The translations under genes were made by a program, and so were the position numbers. Shown piece by piece: positions 36,054-51,100 of a DNA stretch of 64,000 nt. This DNA is from Batillaria attramentaria (taxonomy: Eukaryota > Mollusca > Gastropoda > Batillariidae): NCBI GenBank assembly GCA_018292915.2, contig JACVVK020000148.1, positions 932,501 to 996,500 on the forward strand. Direction: 5' to 3'. Under the pieces are notes generated by a model. It searched no databases, was not told where the DNA came from, and saw only the letters and a program-made list of their open reading frames with translations. Positions within the stretch are counted from its first letter, which is position 1, and each line of letters begins with the position of its first letter.

Positions 36054-38401
36054 ATGGCGGAAGGCCAGGAGACCACATGCATGAATGGAGAACTGTTCCG
36101 CATGGATGAGCGGCCAGAGCATGGGATGAAGATCCTGCAGGGCCTGAACAAGCTGAAAACCGACAATGTCCTCTGTGATGTCACTCTCATTGCTGAAGGT
36201 GTGTTTTATATGTTTCAGTTTTTGTAGATCAGCTGTGTACTGGTTTTACGGCAGTGGTGTTGTTTTTATCTATCATAGTTCTTATTAATTGTCTCTGTTT
36301 CTCTGTCTCAGAGATGGACTGTATGCATGTGAATGATACAAATTTGTTACTTGGACGTGGGCTAGCCATAAGAATGAGCATACAATTATGTTACTCTCGG
36401 CAGGCACATACAGAAGGTTTACTGCCAGAAGGTATTATCAACGCAGATGGCAAAAAGAGAGATAATACATTCTGGCAGAGAACTGTATGGAGTATTTGCA
36501 GACAAAGGTTTTGTTTGGATGTTTTATTCTGTGATTTAGAGGGTTTTCCATCTACTTTCTTTGAAGCGGTTACTTGTAGAACTTTATGAAGCAGGTTGCT
36601 GTATAGTGCTGACGACCGTTCTTTTAAATACAATAATATACTGAGTCAAATAAACACAATGTGCCTGTCTGTGTTCCTGCCAAGAGAATTTTCAGCAGTG
36701 GACTTGAATTCCTGCAGAAGCATTGTAATTGTTTGACTGTATTTGTGTGCAGGTAGCCGCTATGCGTCCCATCGTGTTATCCTCGCCTCCTGCTCTGACT
36801 ACTTCCGCTCCATGTTCACGAGTGGTATGCGTGAGAGCAACCAGAAAGAGATAGAGCTGAAAGGGATCACAGCCAAGGGCTTGGAGAAGACACTTGAGGT
36901 CATTTACACCTCCACCACCACCCTAGAGGGAGATGACATTTTTGATGTGATCGCTGCTGCCACGCACCTACAGGTCACACCTGTCATTGAGTTTTGTGAA
37001 CGCAACTTTCTCAGTGGCATGACCACATCCAACTTCTATGATTTTATCAACACTGCAAAGCTGTACAGCATGAACAATGCTCTCAAGCAGATAGATGTGT
37101 TCATTGCCAAGAATCTGATGCAGATTGCCAAGGAGGGAACGCTGCACCTGCTGACCTATGACCAGATGTGGAACTGTCTGAACAGCGAGAAGCTATGTTT
37201 ACGAGAGATTGACATTTTCCACATCACATGGGAATGGCTTCGGCAGGACCCCAACATGGGCGAGCATGCTCCAGCGCTCATGCGCCTCATACGCTTCCCC
37301 CTTATCAGCCCCGCAGACCTTGTTCACCACGTGCAGCGCGTGGACTTGATGATGTCTAACCCTGAACTGCGGCAGATGGTGCTGGCTGCCCTCAACTACC
37401 ACGTTGTACCCCACTCACAGCCCTTGGTAAACACACCTGCCACGCGTCTACGCTCCTATGTCACACGCCTGGTCAGTGTTGGTGGAAGGGAGATCCACCC
37501 CTACCCTTGTCTGCATGATGAAATTCTGGTATTTGATGCCAAGATCACATCCAACAGTTTGTTGAACAGGCAAGAGATCGCCGCTTTGCCATCTGCTCTC
37601 AGCCATATGCAGGTGCTGGTGTTCAACAACTTTCTCTATGTATTAGGCGGCTGTACTACACAGTGCGCGCATGGGGAGTCTGCTGTGAATTCAGTACTGC
37701 GCTATGATCCTCGGTTTGACAGTTGGTTCCAGGTGTGCCCCATGCTCAACAAGCGTGCCTACTTCTTTGCTGGCGCTCTCAACAACAAGATCTATGCTGT
37801 AGGTGGTAAGTTCCAAGATGGCAGTTTAGCAACAGCGGAATGTTACGACCCAGCCACCAACACATGGGAGCTCATAGCCTCCATGCCCATGTCCTACCAC
37901 GCCCACGCCGGTGCCACCTATGGCAACTACATCTACATCTCAGGAGGCTACAGCGGCAACCACTTTACGCCAGACATGCAGCGCTATGACCCGGTTACAA
38001 ACCAGTGGGAGGACATGGCAGCCATGCTGACTCCGCGTGGCTGGCATGTGATGTGTGCCACACATGACAAACTGTTTGTGTTTGGGGGATGCAACCTCAA
38101 CGTCAACCAGCAAGCCCAGCCTGAGATGCAGTCAGAATGTTACGACCCGGCCACGGATCAGTGGACCATCATCGCACCACTGTCTGTGTCACACAAAGAG
38201 GCATCTTGTGTTGTGTACAATGACAATATCTATGTGCTGGGGGGCTACAATGTCCAAACCAAAACAGGGCAGAAACTGGTGTCTAAGTATGACATTTACA
38301 CAGGAATCTGGGAAACGGTGGGAGCCCTGCCTCGCAGCCTCACAGGCGTCGGTTACTGCACCTTCAAACTACCCTGCTACAACCCTGATGAGAAAGACTG
38401 A
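36054..38401 (+). CDS. Kelch-like BTB-BACK-Kelch protein (KLHL9/13/26-like)
   Basis: Probable Cullin-3 substrate adaptor. Coding exons 36054-36198 and 36753-38401 join at G-GT (Gly49) with GT-AG ends and give 597 aa. A 3' splice site ending at 36002 implies an upstream non-coding exon; the ATG chosen opens MAEGQETT. BTB spans about 25-135 (LCDVTLIAEG, SHRVILASCSDYFRSMFTSG), BACK about 140-250, and there are six Kelch repeats from about 288, with Gly-Gly pairs at SVGG, VLGG, AVGG, ISGG, VFGG and VLGG. The order of repeats and the phrase RYDPRFDSW resemble KLHL9/13, KLHL26 and KLHL36 about equally by eye, so I give no symbol. It is convergent with ABCB10. Confidence 0.95.
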
Positions 38402-38815
38402 TTCAGTGATTGGGGGCAGACATTTCATACGTGAAACAACTCATTCAGTTTTAATCATCCTACTCAACTGATCAGTTGTCATTGCAAAAATATGTCGGAC
38501 ATGTGCATCTGCTGCTAAGTTGTAGATCAGTGATGGTTTGTCAGTGAGGACATGTTCACTGTGTAATCGGTGCCCTTGAAGAGCACACAGCTGTGACATG
38601 CACACAGCTCTCATGAGTTTGCCAAAGGCAGTGCGGACAAAGGCTTTTTCACTGATTTTTGTGCGTGCTGCTGATAGATTTTAAATGTTTGCAGTACTCT
38701 CAGTGTCATACTTGAACAATTTTGCCTTCAGAATACCAGTGTAGGTTCCAGCCGCATTCTTCAATTCAAAGCTGATATTAGTAATATTACTGAAAGTCAA
38801 AGACATAAGTTTACA

Positions 38816-38821
38816 AATAAA
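38816..38821 (+). terminator. Candidate polyadenylation signal of the Kelch-like gene (proximal)
   Basis: AATAAA lies 415 bp after the stop. A distal AATAAA at 39854-39859, just before the SINE at 39893, could give a 3' UTR of about 1.45 kb. Confidence 0.45.
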
Positions 38822-39892
38822 ACAAAACCCATCGGTCCACTGAGACTGAGAGCTGTCAGGTACAAGCGTTCAAACAGACACAGTTATTTAGAGGAACAGT
38901 CTTCAGTAATTGTGTCATAGTTTGTCTTGTACATGTGAGGACACCAGTAACATGGACCCACTTGGATTGCTGCTCCACTGTGTGTGATCGCAGACAGCTG
39001 AGCACTTCAGTGAACTCCACATTATGGTATTGACACAGTCAGGTGAACTGTTCTTTAGGTTATGGAGGTAGTGTCAGCAGCAACATCGGCATCTCATGTC
39101 TTGCTTTGCCGGTTCCTGTGTTTGCCGTTTTCTCTGCAGCCCTACGTCATCAGCGCACTACATTTCACAGACGCATGCCATTCTGAATTTATAGTCTCAA
39201 GACTTGAAATTAATAATAGTAATGTGTTCTGTTGTAAGCATTGTTACTGTTTTAGTCGGTCTGTTGCTCCACATCAGTGTGCTGTATTGGGGGAGACAGC
39301 ATCCTGAATTTGGAGTCAGATCATCCCTTTTCTCGGCCATATCAATATGTCTGCTTGTTGCCAGGGATTTTTTTTTTTTCTAGGAGGATTGAGATTGATG
39401 ATACTACACACATGTACATGTACAGTGAATTTCAAAAAGCTGATCAAAACAAGTTCCTGGGTGATGCTGAAACTGAGAAGGTTAAACAGTACATGTACCG
39501 CAGTGCCCATTGTCTATGTGAAAAGTAGTTGGGGTGATACTGATAACCCACGTTTCTTACTCACAGTGTTTATCAAAAGGTCTGTTACTGGCGCAACTGC
39601 AGTGTTTGCCATCTGCTTTGAACTGGATTGTAAATTGCAAGCATTTTAACAGTTTCTTTCCCTTTCTTTTTAAACTTTTGTATGGTCTGTCACTATGCCA
39701 ATCATCGCAGATGTAAATCAACACTCAGTCTTTCTCTTTTATTTCTAGACCTTTACTGTGAGATTTTGTTTTATGATAATACATGTATTGCTGTCTGTGT
39801 ACCTCTCTTTGTCGCCATTTTGATATGTGAGGCTTTGTTTTGAAGTAATGTTGAATAAAAGGAGGGGCTGTCTGTATCTTCAAGTCTTTCTC

Positions 39893-40310
39893 TATTAATA
39901 CATGTAATAATAATAACGGAGTATTGTAAAGGCGCTTTACCCAAGTTTTTGAATCGGCTCAAAGTGCTGCAAACTAAACCCGCACGCACGCTCACGTGGA
40001 TCACGCGCACTCTCTCACACATTGGACATGAACATATATATGTATCACAATCACGTGGTACAAAGGGTCAGCTGAGCTATTGAAGTTTTGGAATTTAGAA
40101 TTGCATTTATTTTCAAAAATTGTGGGCTGAACATTTCCAAAGCAGAGGGGGATGAAGCTGGAGTACCCGGAGAGAACCCCTGACGATCGGCCCAAATGAA
40201 CGGTGCCACATACGAGAAGGACAAATTCTTTGCCCCTAGTGGGACTCGAACCGGGCCTCTTGCATTGGTGACAAAGTCACTTCACCACTATATCACTGAT
40301 CACCCTGGTC
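39893..40310 (-). mobile_element. SINE family B copy
   Basis: On the minus strand the tRNA-like head starts near 40310 (agtgatatagtggtgaagtg, then cccggttcgagtcccactag as B box). The body has catttgggccgatcgtcagg and gaaatgttcagcccacaa, and it ends in a triplet TTA tail at 39893-39915. The copy at 45090-45515 matches across the whole length. Confidence 0.88.
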
Positions 40311-41587
40311 TACAATGCTTTTCTAGTTTCAAGTTGCTCAGTTCCTTCTGGTGTGTGTTAGTGTTTGATTATGCTGCAACACAATTTTTGTTCATAAAAA
40401 GTATAGATCTATAATTTTTTGTAACACTTCCATAATTACTGGGTACTGTTTCAAGTTAGACCAGTCAAAAGGTCACCAGGTACGTGGACTGACCACTGTC
40501 CCAGCTTCAGAGAATTGTAGCTGAACAACTGTCAAACTTTAAAGTATTCTGGTTTTTGTTGTCGTCGTTTGCACCAGGAAAGACGTACTTTGAATATTTC
40601 TATAACATTAATAACTCCAATATGATATTTTGATGCTTGGTCATGTTTTCACATATGGCATCACAGTTAAGCCTTCCTCGTATGGTGTGGATGCAATTGC
40701 ACCCACACTTTCATGGAAACATCCGTAGCTCAGTCAATTTTTTGAAAAATTTTAATAAGTATGAGCGTTAAGCAAACAACAAGAAACAAACAAACAGACA
40801 GAAATATCAACAGTTCTATGTGACCAAACGAATGTTGCATTTTATTGACATGGGCTGCTACAATGATGAGATCAATCCCAGCAAAATGAGTCAAAAACTG
40901 AAAAAGGCTGATCTGACAGAAGTTTCAGACTTTACGTGGAATTTCTGTATACAACCGGCCTATACAATCACAATAGTGTGCGTGTGCAATTTTGATTTAA
41001 TTCAGTTCAGTTCCTTCTTTCCTGTTGGTGAGTTTCCACCCTACAATATACGGTGAGGAATACGACATTTTTTCCTTCTTTAAAAGCATGGGCGCATTTG
41101 CATCTACAGCACGCATGTTTTCTTTAAAGCACCCACAATGTGCAGGACCCAAGGCGACGTACGGCGAAGGTTAAAGTCACTTGCAATATCAAGAGAAGTC
41201 TTTTAAAGTTAAGTTAAATTACAACTAAGTGACAGAAGCACACACACACACACACATCAGATTATTGTTGATTGGTAGTTGATTGCTCCAGAGAGCTTTC
41301 AGAAACACACCAAGCATGTGAAACAACATAACCTGCTTGAACCAATCTTCACCTCAGCTGAAACGAAAACAATGTTGTTGGACAAGCTACCAAAGCATTT
41401 TTTTTTTTTTTAATCAGGTAAGCTCCTGTTCTGCATAGGTGAAAACCTTTAATGAACATAGGACAGAGTACGCTTATTTTATAGATAATCATGAGCTACA
41501 GATGTGACTGTTACGAGTTTGACTGGGTGCCATCTACAAACTACAATAGGTTTGCTCTGAAAACATGACATGTACATTCCTTGCAGC

Positions 41588-41593
41588 TTTATT
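41588..41593 (-). terminator. Candidate polyadenylation signal of ABCB10
   Basis: AATAAA on the minus strand, about 1.47 kb after the ABCB10 stop at 43060. It is the nearest canonical signal I could find by eye. Confidence 0.4.
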
Positions 41594-43059
41594 GGAACTG
41601 TATTAAAACAGCTGACACATTATCAAATTATACATATAGAAACCACAGCAGTGACACCTTCAAATGATGTCAACAAAATGATTGCTACATCACAATCCAT
41701 GTGAACAAAGATGGCAAGTTCATATCAGGATGGATGCTGCAGTTAAATGCACTAGTAATGATGATAGACACTTTAAGTTCACCAAATTTAATATACAGGT
41801 TGATGACTCTCTCTCTCTCTAACTCTCTCTCTCCCCCACATGCACGCACACGCACTGAATGTGCAGATGACTGCTAGTTCATGTACTGTGCCACTTGCAT
41901 CGCATAATCTTGCAAACATGTAACTGGCTTTACTACAACTATCATTCATCATCTGAATGATACATACATGTGTACAATATTCAGTCCTGCCACACTATGT
42001 GCATGACATATCACACACCAGCAAACATATCATGCTCTTAACATAAAAAATAAATTAACATACCTGGGTAACTAACAATCTTGTGCACAACTACTACATG
42101 TGGAGATAGTTTTGAATTTTTTTAGAAGTCCTCCATCACAGAATCAGTTTGAGAAGCATATCTCCTAAAGGCATATCTAGCGCAACACAGAGCAGTGAAT
42201 CAAAAAAAAATTATGCAGGATCACTATCAGAAACGAAGAAAAACAGCCTGTTTTGCCTTTTCATGTACAGAAGACACATGCCTGTAGGCATGTGCTTCCT
42301 ACTCAGACAGCAGCCTAGGCTGAAATAAAATAATCAGTGCAATCAATGAAAAACTCTCTACACTCCCACTGAAGTATGTTTTGACACACACATTTTAACC
42401 GTTGCCGTACTTCGTGCAAAAACTGACACTATACTTTTTGCATCACTGGCGACCCATACCGCGAATACAGTGAAGGTTGGAGTTCCTAATAACCTGGCTC
42501 AATGTGCTTGCAGCCAGATGCTGACCATGCATACCTGACACAAATGCCAATCTGCAACCTGAAACCAAAGTCTGTACACATGTAAATCCTTGCTGAAACT
42601 TGAGATCATACACTACTTCTTGCGGCACCAGGCAGGGAGTGGCAGGCTAGACGTCGTAGCCATAGCCGCCTATAGTGAAAGTATATGGCCACTTTGATTG
42701 TAAATCCTGTCATTACCAATTAAGTAATTATACTTTCTGCGTTCAACATAGATGCCACATGTATATTTGAAGAATATCTTGAGTAAGAATATATGTACTT
42801 AGATTTAAAAAATGAAAGAGACATCAGCATAAAACCTGATAAGACTTCAAACCCTGATGACACTCATGTCGTCATGAGAAAAAAACAGTTCAGCCTGTCT
42901 ACCGGTTTTTATCACACATTTCCAACACACTGCAAACACAGCAGTTACTGCAAATAACATGCCACCAGCAGAAAATATCAAATTGTGAGAATTTCTCACA
43001 TATCAGCACAGTGCAGCCTTTTTATCACAACAGTGCGAGCAACAAAAGTTTCCATAACA

Positions 43060-44335
43060 TCAAGACACAATAGTCTGCCTCTCCACAAGCTTGCGAAAAA
43101 TGCCATCCTGAACCGAAATGAGATCTCTGTAGGAGCCAATCTCTGTTAGTTGCCCCCCGCTGATGACAGCAATCTGATCAGCAGTTTTGATGGTGGAGAG
43201 GCGGTGAGCAATGGTGAGGACAGTGCGACCTGACATCAGTTTCTCCAGAGCATCCTGCACCAGGTACTCACTCTCAGCATCCAGGGCGCTGTAACACAAA
43301 AGGCTGGTCACCATACCATCTCATTTTTTTATGCTGTCTTCATCTGATTAAGGAGAAAGGCTTGATTCTCTCCTCCAACCGTGTTTTTGTTGTTGTTGTT
43401 GTTTTTAATGTTCTAACCCTCTTCACACCTAAAGCTATGGTAACACAGAAAAACTGGCACTGGAAAAAAAACTCTCAGATGGATTTTTGCCCCTTTAATA
43501 CATATTTACTCAACATTTTGGGGGTTGTTAATTTTGCAAGTCATGACTTCTAACTGCAATTTAGCTCAGCACATGTGATCAGTGATCTAAGAGAAAAACT
43601 TAATCAGAGGATGGTTAGAATCTGTGCAAGCCAGGCAGGCAGTATGCATGGCATGAAAAAAAAAATGAAATAGTATATATAATAATTTTGAGGCCGATTT
43701 CTGAATGCCTGGCCAGTACTAACCTTGTGGCTTCATCAAGCATTAAAATTTCTGGATTCTGAAACAAATTCAAAATCATCTCAGCAACAAGGAATCAACA
43801 ACAACAAAGCGACTTACAATACATGTGTAGCATTTAAAATTCACTGACATTTGCAAGTCAACACAGATTTTAAAGTCCTGCAAAGAGTTAACCCCTGACA
43901 GTGCCAATATAAATGAAATGTGAAAAGGGGTTTTATATTCCACTACAAGCAGAGTATACCAATGCACCAGCGCATGTTTGCAGCACCAAAGAATATAGTG
44001 ACAGATGACTTACCGGTACTGTCAATAAAAAACACTCCGCTAAACTTTTCATTCTCCGTTACTGCCTGCAAGATGTCTGAACATGGTGCAAAAAGCGTGG
44101 GCAAACCATGCAAAAATTAAACCTTCTGTGGATAATCTCAGCACGACCATAAAAGTGTCTGCACATGTACCTTCAGAATTGCCCTGGCAATGGCAATTCT
44201 TTGCCTCTGTCCCCCTGAAAAAAAGAGAAAATAGTGGTCACTATGACTTTCTAGGAGTCTATGTAATCATCACGATGCATGTACTGTGACAGGTAGGTCT
44301 GCTTTTACTTTGAGTCCTTTTTTCTTTTTTATTAG

Positions 44336-44398
<63 letters not shown>

Positions 44399-45096
44399 TT
44401 TTGATCGCTGCTGATTTTTCCTCTTCTTTTTTGTTTGTTTTTGTTGTTGTTGATTCCTTGCTGCTGCAGGTTGTTTGTTTTCACACACACACTCCCGATG
44501 CGCAGTACCTGAAAGCATCAGACCCCGTTCACCAACAAGTGTCTCAAAACCATCCGGAAAATTCCGCACAAAGTTGAAAGCGTTGGCTTTTCGAGCAGCA
44601 TCTTCAATCTGTTGGGGTGTAACAGAGTCAGGGTTGATTGCTCCATATGCAATGTTTTCTGCCACTGAACACGAAAACAGTATTGGTTCCTGAAACACAA
44701 AGACGTGAAGATAAGTTAGTGTGTACCTGTAAGGGGTTGTTTGGATTTGTGGCTTTTGTGTTTGTGCTACTTTGTTTTGTTTTGTGTTTGTGAAGGAGGG
44801 GGTGTGGCATGGTGGGTGGTTGATGCAGAGCAAGGCAAGTCAAATGGAAGTACGTGTACTGCTTTTTTTCCTTCTTGTATGTGTGTTTGTGAATGCATAA
44901 AAGAAGCCAATAAACAAACAACAAAAACATCCCATACTTTCCCAAACTGAATGTTGTGTTTCATCTGTACCTGACTCACTGTCCCAATGTGGGCACGAAG
45001 CCATGTTGGATCCAGTGTCCGCACATCATGTCCATCCAAAGTGACACAACCTGTGTCACAAAGAAATTTTCTGAATAATAATAATAATAATGATGA

Positions 45097-45136
<40 letters not shown>

Positions 45137-48100
45137 GAGTATTGTACCTAATTTACCTAATTTCTTGAATTGGCTCAAAGACCACGAACTGTACCCAACA
45201 TGCAGGCTAACATGAATCACACGCATCCTCTGACACACTGCAAAAGAACACATTACAATGGGGTGAGGATCAGCTCAGCTATCTAAGTTTCCGCATTGAG
45301 AATTGCATTTATTTAAAAATGTAGTGGGCTGAATATTTCCAAAGCAGAGGGGGAGGAAACCGGAGTACCTCGAAAGGCCCCCTGACGATCGGCCCAAATG
45401 AACAGCGCCACTTACAAAAAGGAAAAATTCTTTGCCCAAAGTGGGACTTGAACCTGACCTCTCGCACTAGTGACAAAGTTTCTTTACCACTAGACCACTG
45501 ACTGCCCCAGACTACCATCTGATCTAGTTACCAGTACAACTTATTGATAAACATATGGTTTGTGCATGTTCTACCGCAACTTGGAGACTCTCCTTTCAAG
45601 GATCCTGCTGTATTGGATGAACCTGGATCTTCTGAGTCTCTCCTTTGTTGGATGGTTCATGCACTCATGCATCGGATGGTCATGAAGACTCTTGAACTTC
45701 GCAGCGTCTGTCAGAAGCTTGAGGTCTCTTCTGTCTTCAGTGGACTGCAATCCTGTAGCTGTTTCCACGGCAGAGATGGGAGTGCTTCTCATGGCCATCA
45801 TCCTCATGGCCTGATTCTGTACTCTGGACACTTTGTGCTGGATTTTGCAGCTGTAGAGCTTGCAGCCATTCCATATTCAATGACCGGGTGGATCCTCCCC
45901 ATGTAGAGCCTCTTCAGCACGCTGTGGTCGGCACCCCACTGTGTGCCAGATAGCTTCTTCATCAGGACCAGCCTGATCTTTGCCCTGGCCTGGTTCTTCT
46001 GGAGCTGGTTCTTTCGGGTGAGACGGCGATCCAGGATGACTCTGAGATAAGTAGGTGTGTCTTCTGCCCGTAGCTCTCGTTGGTTCAACTTCAGACTTAC
46101 TCTCTGCTGCTGGTTGGAAAGGCTGAAGATGGTATAGATTGTCTTCCTTTCATTGATTTTTTTGCCATGACTGGGCCCGTACTTCTATTTCTTGGAGTGC
46201 TTGCTGCAGCCTGTAATTTGCAGTGGTGATGTACTCATCACTGCACCGAAGTGCAAGGTCGCCTGAGAGACGGCTCCTCGCACATTCCTCGGCAGTCATT
46301 GCAGTATGGCTGGCAGCAAAACTGCTGTATTGTACCGAGTCATTACGAATGCCTGCTACGAACCATTAAAACCAATCACAAGCAGAGCTGTGATACATGT
46401 ACCAATTTTTCCAGGTTTTAGGGCTTCTTATCAGGGGTTTCTCCATGGACTCAGCTTTGGCTAATAAATGTTGCCACCTAGACAGGTTTGACTTTGTACA
46501 AAATATCCTCTCATCATTAATACCTACCCGAGTCAGGGTCATAGTAGCGAAGAAGTAGACCACAGATGGTCGACTTTCCAGAGCCACTTGGGCCAACCAC
46601 AGCGGTGACACAGCCTGCTGGCACTGAGAGGTTAAGGCCACTGAAGATGCTGATGTCAGGACGTGAGGGGTATGTGAAGAAAACATCCTGGAACTCAATG
46701 TTGCCGCTGACCTTTGGCAGAATCCTCAACTGTGAAACCAGTGGTGATGACTCTGATGGGGTAACATACAGAAAGATGCTCATGAGATACTTGTGAGGAA
46801 GCTGTCAAAGTAAATTTTCAGGATGACATTCAATGATTGTTGCATTTTGGTAATCCAATACAGGACAACGGATAAAACATACTACATTCTGCACACATCT
46901 GCTTCCTCACTCTCTGTGTTAGTTCTGAGATTGGTCTACCTGTGCCTGTAACTTCTACTGCTGTAAAATAGAGGTTCTTGTTCTTGTCTCTTCCAAAGAC
47001 TTCAATGCGTAAGAACTCTTTTATGGTGCTGGGGAAGGGGTGGGGATAAAAACAACAACAAAAGAACCAACTAGAAAACTAGTGCCGCAAATAAAAAGCA
47101 AATCAAGCAACAGCACACCTATATAATATATGCCTGTAACAACGTCAATCAGGAAAAATGAAAATGCTGAAAATTTCAATCTAAAAACTTTTTTTTCCTT
47201 GGAACAAATGGCGAAAACAACCACAACACCACGAAAACAACAACAATCAAATCAAACACAACACCAACACCAACAACCAACCCAGTCATTGATACTTAGT
47301 GAATACAGTACCATTGTCAACAGACTTTTCTGTTGCTACTGCAGCTCACTGCACAAATCATAGGTAAATATGCCTGAAATTATTTTCATCAAGTTCAAGA
47401 ACAACAGCAGGCACAGCACTAACCTGTTGCTGAAATAGGAATACTGGGTGATCGGTCTATCAGCTCCCACAGTCTTTGGCTGGCACCTAGTCCTCGGTTC
47501 AGCTCTGTATAGAAAGAGCTCAGGCCTGAAAACCAGAAAGATAATCATGCATGTACTGAATCATTTTTAGACAATTCAATATTTCATTATTTAACTGATT
47601 TCATGTGGTTTCTTTCAGCACTGTTGTTACTGCTGCTACTGCTGTTACAGCTGCACACTGACTTTCTTCCCACGTAATGTATGGAACTTCAGGATGTAGC
47701 AGGCTGAAATTGGTCATGCACTTGCACAAATAATCTCTGTGAAAATAGGTATCTGCAATTGCATGTAAACTGAGAGTATGTCAGTGAGTTCCTATGCATA
47801 TCAGCCTGTGGAAGATTTTCATTTGGGCCTACAGAGGGAAAGATTGTCTGGAAACTAATACAGAATACATGTAATGTGGAATATTCCCAATAAACTATGT
47901 GATGCTGGTGGTCACTGATTTCTTTTCCAGCTGACAAAACATTTGATCTAGTCTGGTGGATTAGAAAAGTCTCACAAGGTATCAGGGTGAAGACAAACTA
48001 AAGGTCATCACTAAAGTATACTTTACACACCGCCAATGGAAATGCCGACATAAGCTGCATACAGAAGAAAAGCTGAAAGTTCTCCAACTGTAATTTGAGA

Positions 48101-51100
48101 TTCAGTCATCATGATGCCACCATAGTAAAACACAGACAGCACTATCAAGTTGCCAGACAGCCCTGTCTGCAAACATAAAAAGAAACAAGTCAATTAATTA
48201 ATTAATATTAACTGATGTACATACAGTACAATGCAATGCTAACAGTAATACTGTATTTGTTTCCAGGATCTGAACGGCTGTATTATAACCACAAAAAAGA
48301 AAGGTTAAAAAATGTAACAAGCAAGACAGTGAATGCACACAGCTGGAAATGACATATGATTTGTTTCTAACTTACCAAAGCTGCCTTTTAAGTACAGTAA
48401 CCACTACTATCATTACAGTAAATTCTCCGTGTCTGTTCCTTAACCTCTTTGAAAATGACAAGACAAATGTTCAAAGTGCAAGTCAGCCAGGTAATCATAC
48501 ATGCAAAGCACAATACATACTTTTTTTTCCTACTTTTATTATCCCTTTTGGGAAATTCGAGCTGCTTCCCCCTTGGGAAGCGTGTTGCCACGGTGCAGCG
48601 CCACCCAATACCTATCCTATATTTTTTACATTTTTTACTTGCAGGGGGGAAAGCAGATTACACATCAACATGTACACCATTTTCAAATATTGTGGTTATA
48701 ACTGTTTCTTACAAAGCCGAAGAAAATTCCTCTTGCAAGTGACTCTTTGTAGGACAGCTTCAGCACTTCGTCTATCTTGCTATTATATGCATCACACTCC
48801 TTCCTTTCATGTGCAAAAGCCCTGACAGTTCGAATGTTGCTGATTTTCTCTTCTGCAAGCTGAAAAAAAATCACGAAAAAATATTATAAATTACAAACAT
48901 AGATAAGTACATCATACCATCAAACATTCTGCTATACATTTGGTTTTCATAAACTGATTTTGTTGTTCTGTTTTATGGCAATGGACTTGACTTTCAATAC
49001 GCATAAACAATAATTCTGTGTACCTACCTGAGTGGCATGAGCCAGGGAATCTTGCACCTGGCGTGTGATGCCTCTCATATAACGTCCGTAGATGATCGAC
49101 ATTCCTGCTACAGGAGGAACAACTGCTAGTGACAGCAAAGTCAACTTTGTCGACACATACACCTGCAACATAACACCAGTTTAGATGCAGTGCAAGGGGA
49201 AGTCAAACACAAACAGCCTTAAAATAAAAGTTAGCTCAGCTGAAGTGGCAAGTCTAAGCAAACCAGTCCACAAAATAATGCATTTGAAAAAGGCAACTTA
49301 AGCCTGCTCAAACTCCAAAGTAAATCACACCTGGGAAAATATGTATGCATGATGACTGAGACTTACTTTCTCTGATATCTCTGTATCTGCTGCTGTGTAC
49401 TGCCAGTAGTTATGAGTATGTCGACCATTTCATTTGAGCATGCTTGAACAGTTTCATGCTTTCTACCCAAAGTTCAAAATTCTGCTCTCTCACACCCTTC
49501 AGTTTTATAACTGAGTTACCTAGCTGTAATGTATAAACTGAAATGTGACCGTCCACGAGAAAACCCGGTGTAAGACGCATGCTGCTGTTCCGAGCTAGAG
49601 TCTAACAAAGGTCACCGGGTGCTGTCTGGTTGATATTGAGATTTTGCCAAAATCAGGTAGTTCTGCCTTTAAATTATGATGTCTTAAAAGGAGTTTTTTT
49701 GCACTGTAAAGAGCAAGGCTGTTTCTTTAAGATGGCTCCAAAAAAAAAAAATTGAAAATTTTGCACTTAAGCTGGGTTTTTTCATGGAAGGTCACAAATA
49801 TCCACTAACAGCAGTTTCAGTTCCATAAGCAATGTACAAAAATTAATGCAGTTACACACATTGGTATGTCACTGAAGTAAGCAAACAAGTAAACAGCGAA
49901 AGTGACAAGGTACGGTAGTTGGCCCTTACACCAATTTATCTCTAGCAATTAATAAAATAAAAAAATAAGAAAAAGAAGAAGAAAGAAGAGCACTACCACT
50001 ATCTCATTTTGGAATCTGCCTCACCATCATGCCGATACCACCAACTGCTTGTGCCACTGCCCGCAGCCCATCAGAAATATTCATGGTGACCGACTGCCCA
50101 ACAAGGGAGGTGTCTGTTGAAAGTCGATTTATCAGCTCCCCTGTCCTTGTCTTGTCAAAAAATCCCATCTCTTGTTTGATTACAGAACCGAACAGATTCT
50201 CTCTGAGTCTTTTGATTATGCGCTGCCCGGCAATCTGCATGAGGTACACTCGGCCAAAGTTGGCGAGTCCGCCAACTATGAACACAACAACCAGGATTTT
50301 GCAGACATAGTTCAGACGTTCTACAAGCTGGTCATGGTCAACAGCAGTGTAGATGATGTCAATAACTTTCCCCATACAGAAAGGTACGGCCATTGTTACA
50401 CCACTTGAAATAACCAGAAGACTCACAGCACCTGCACAACAGCAAAACGTATGCAAATGCACAGCACTTAGGAGAAAATAACAGCACTCAGATATATATA
50501 TATTCACTCATTTATGTACTATTAACCACAACCTCCCATAGCACTCTAGCTGAAATGCAATGTCATCAGAAGGCTATGAATAAATCATAAAAATGCCTCT
50601 AATGGATGCTGCTTTCCCCATGAGTCACCAGTAAACTTAAGTTGGGTGTAAATAAGTGTATATATTATATACATATAGTGAGAAAGCCCTGCCCACCTAA
50701 TATTCTCCATTTTTCTGGACCTGACTGGCCAAGCAGTCTCCTTATTTCTGATGATTTGGGTAAAGCTGGCTTGCCAGCATCGCCCTTGGGTGCTGGTGTG
50801 GCAGCTTGTTTCTTTGGTATTTGGCGCAGCCTGCATGACACAGCAAAGTTTCTGAGAAAGCTAACCCATCCAGGTCTCTTGTTTTGAAGGCAACCCTTGC
50901 ACAGTCTGTGCGTAAAACCCGTTGAAGCTCTGCCGTGACCTACAGACGCACGTCCCTGAAGAGTATGCAGTGAACGTGAAATGTGTTTGTAGCACAGGTG
51001 CCCAGCATATGGGGACTGCCCGAGCTGCCGCGCCGAGTATGATGCACAGTGAAGAAATGCAGACGACACACAACCGCGTCCCACTGAAAGCGCCCTGTGC

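Larger units (their letters stand above)
38402..43059. other. Tail-to-tail interval: Kelch-gene and ABCB10 3' UTRs
   Basis: Canonical signals for the Kelch gene (AATAAA at 38816-38821 and 39854-39859) and for ABCB10 on the minus strand (TTTATT at 41588-41593) divide this stretch. It contains one family B SINE (39893-40310), small CA runs (41240-41256) and a CT/CA compound run (41808-41855). No open frame looks protein-coding. Confidence 0.65.
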
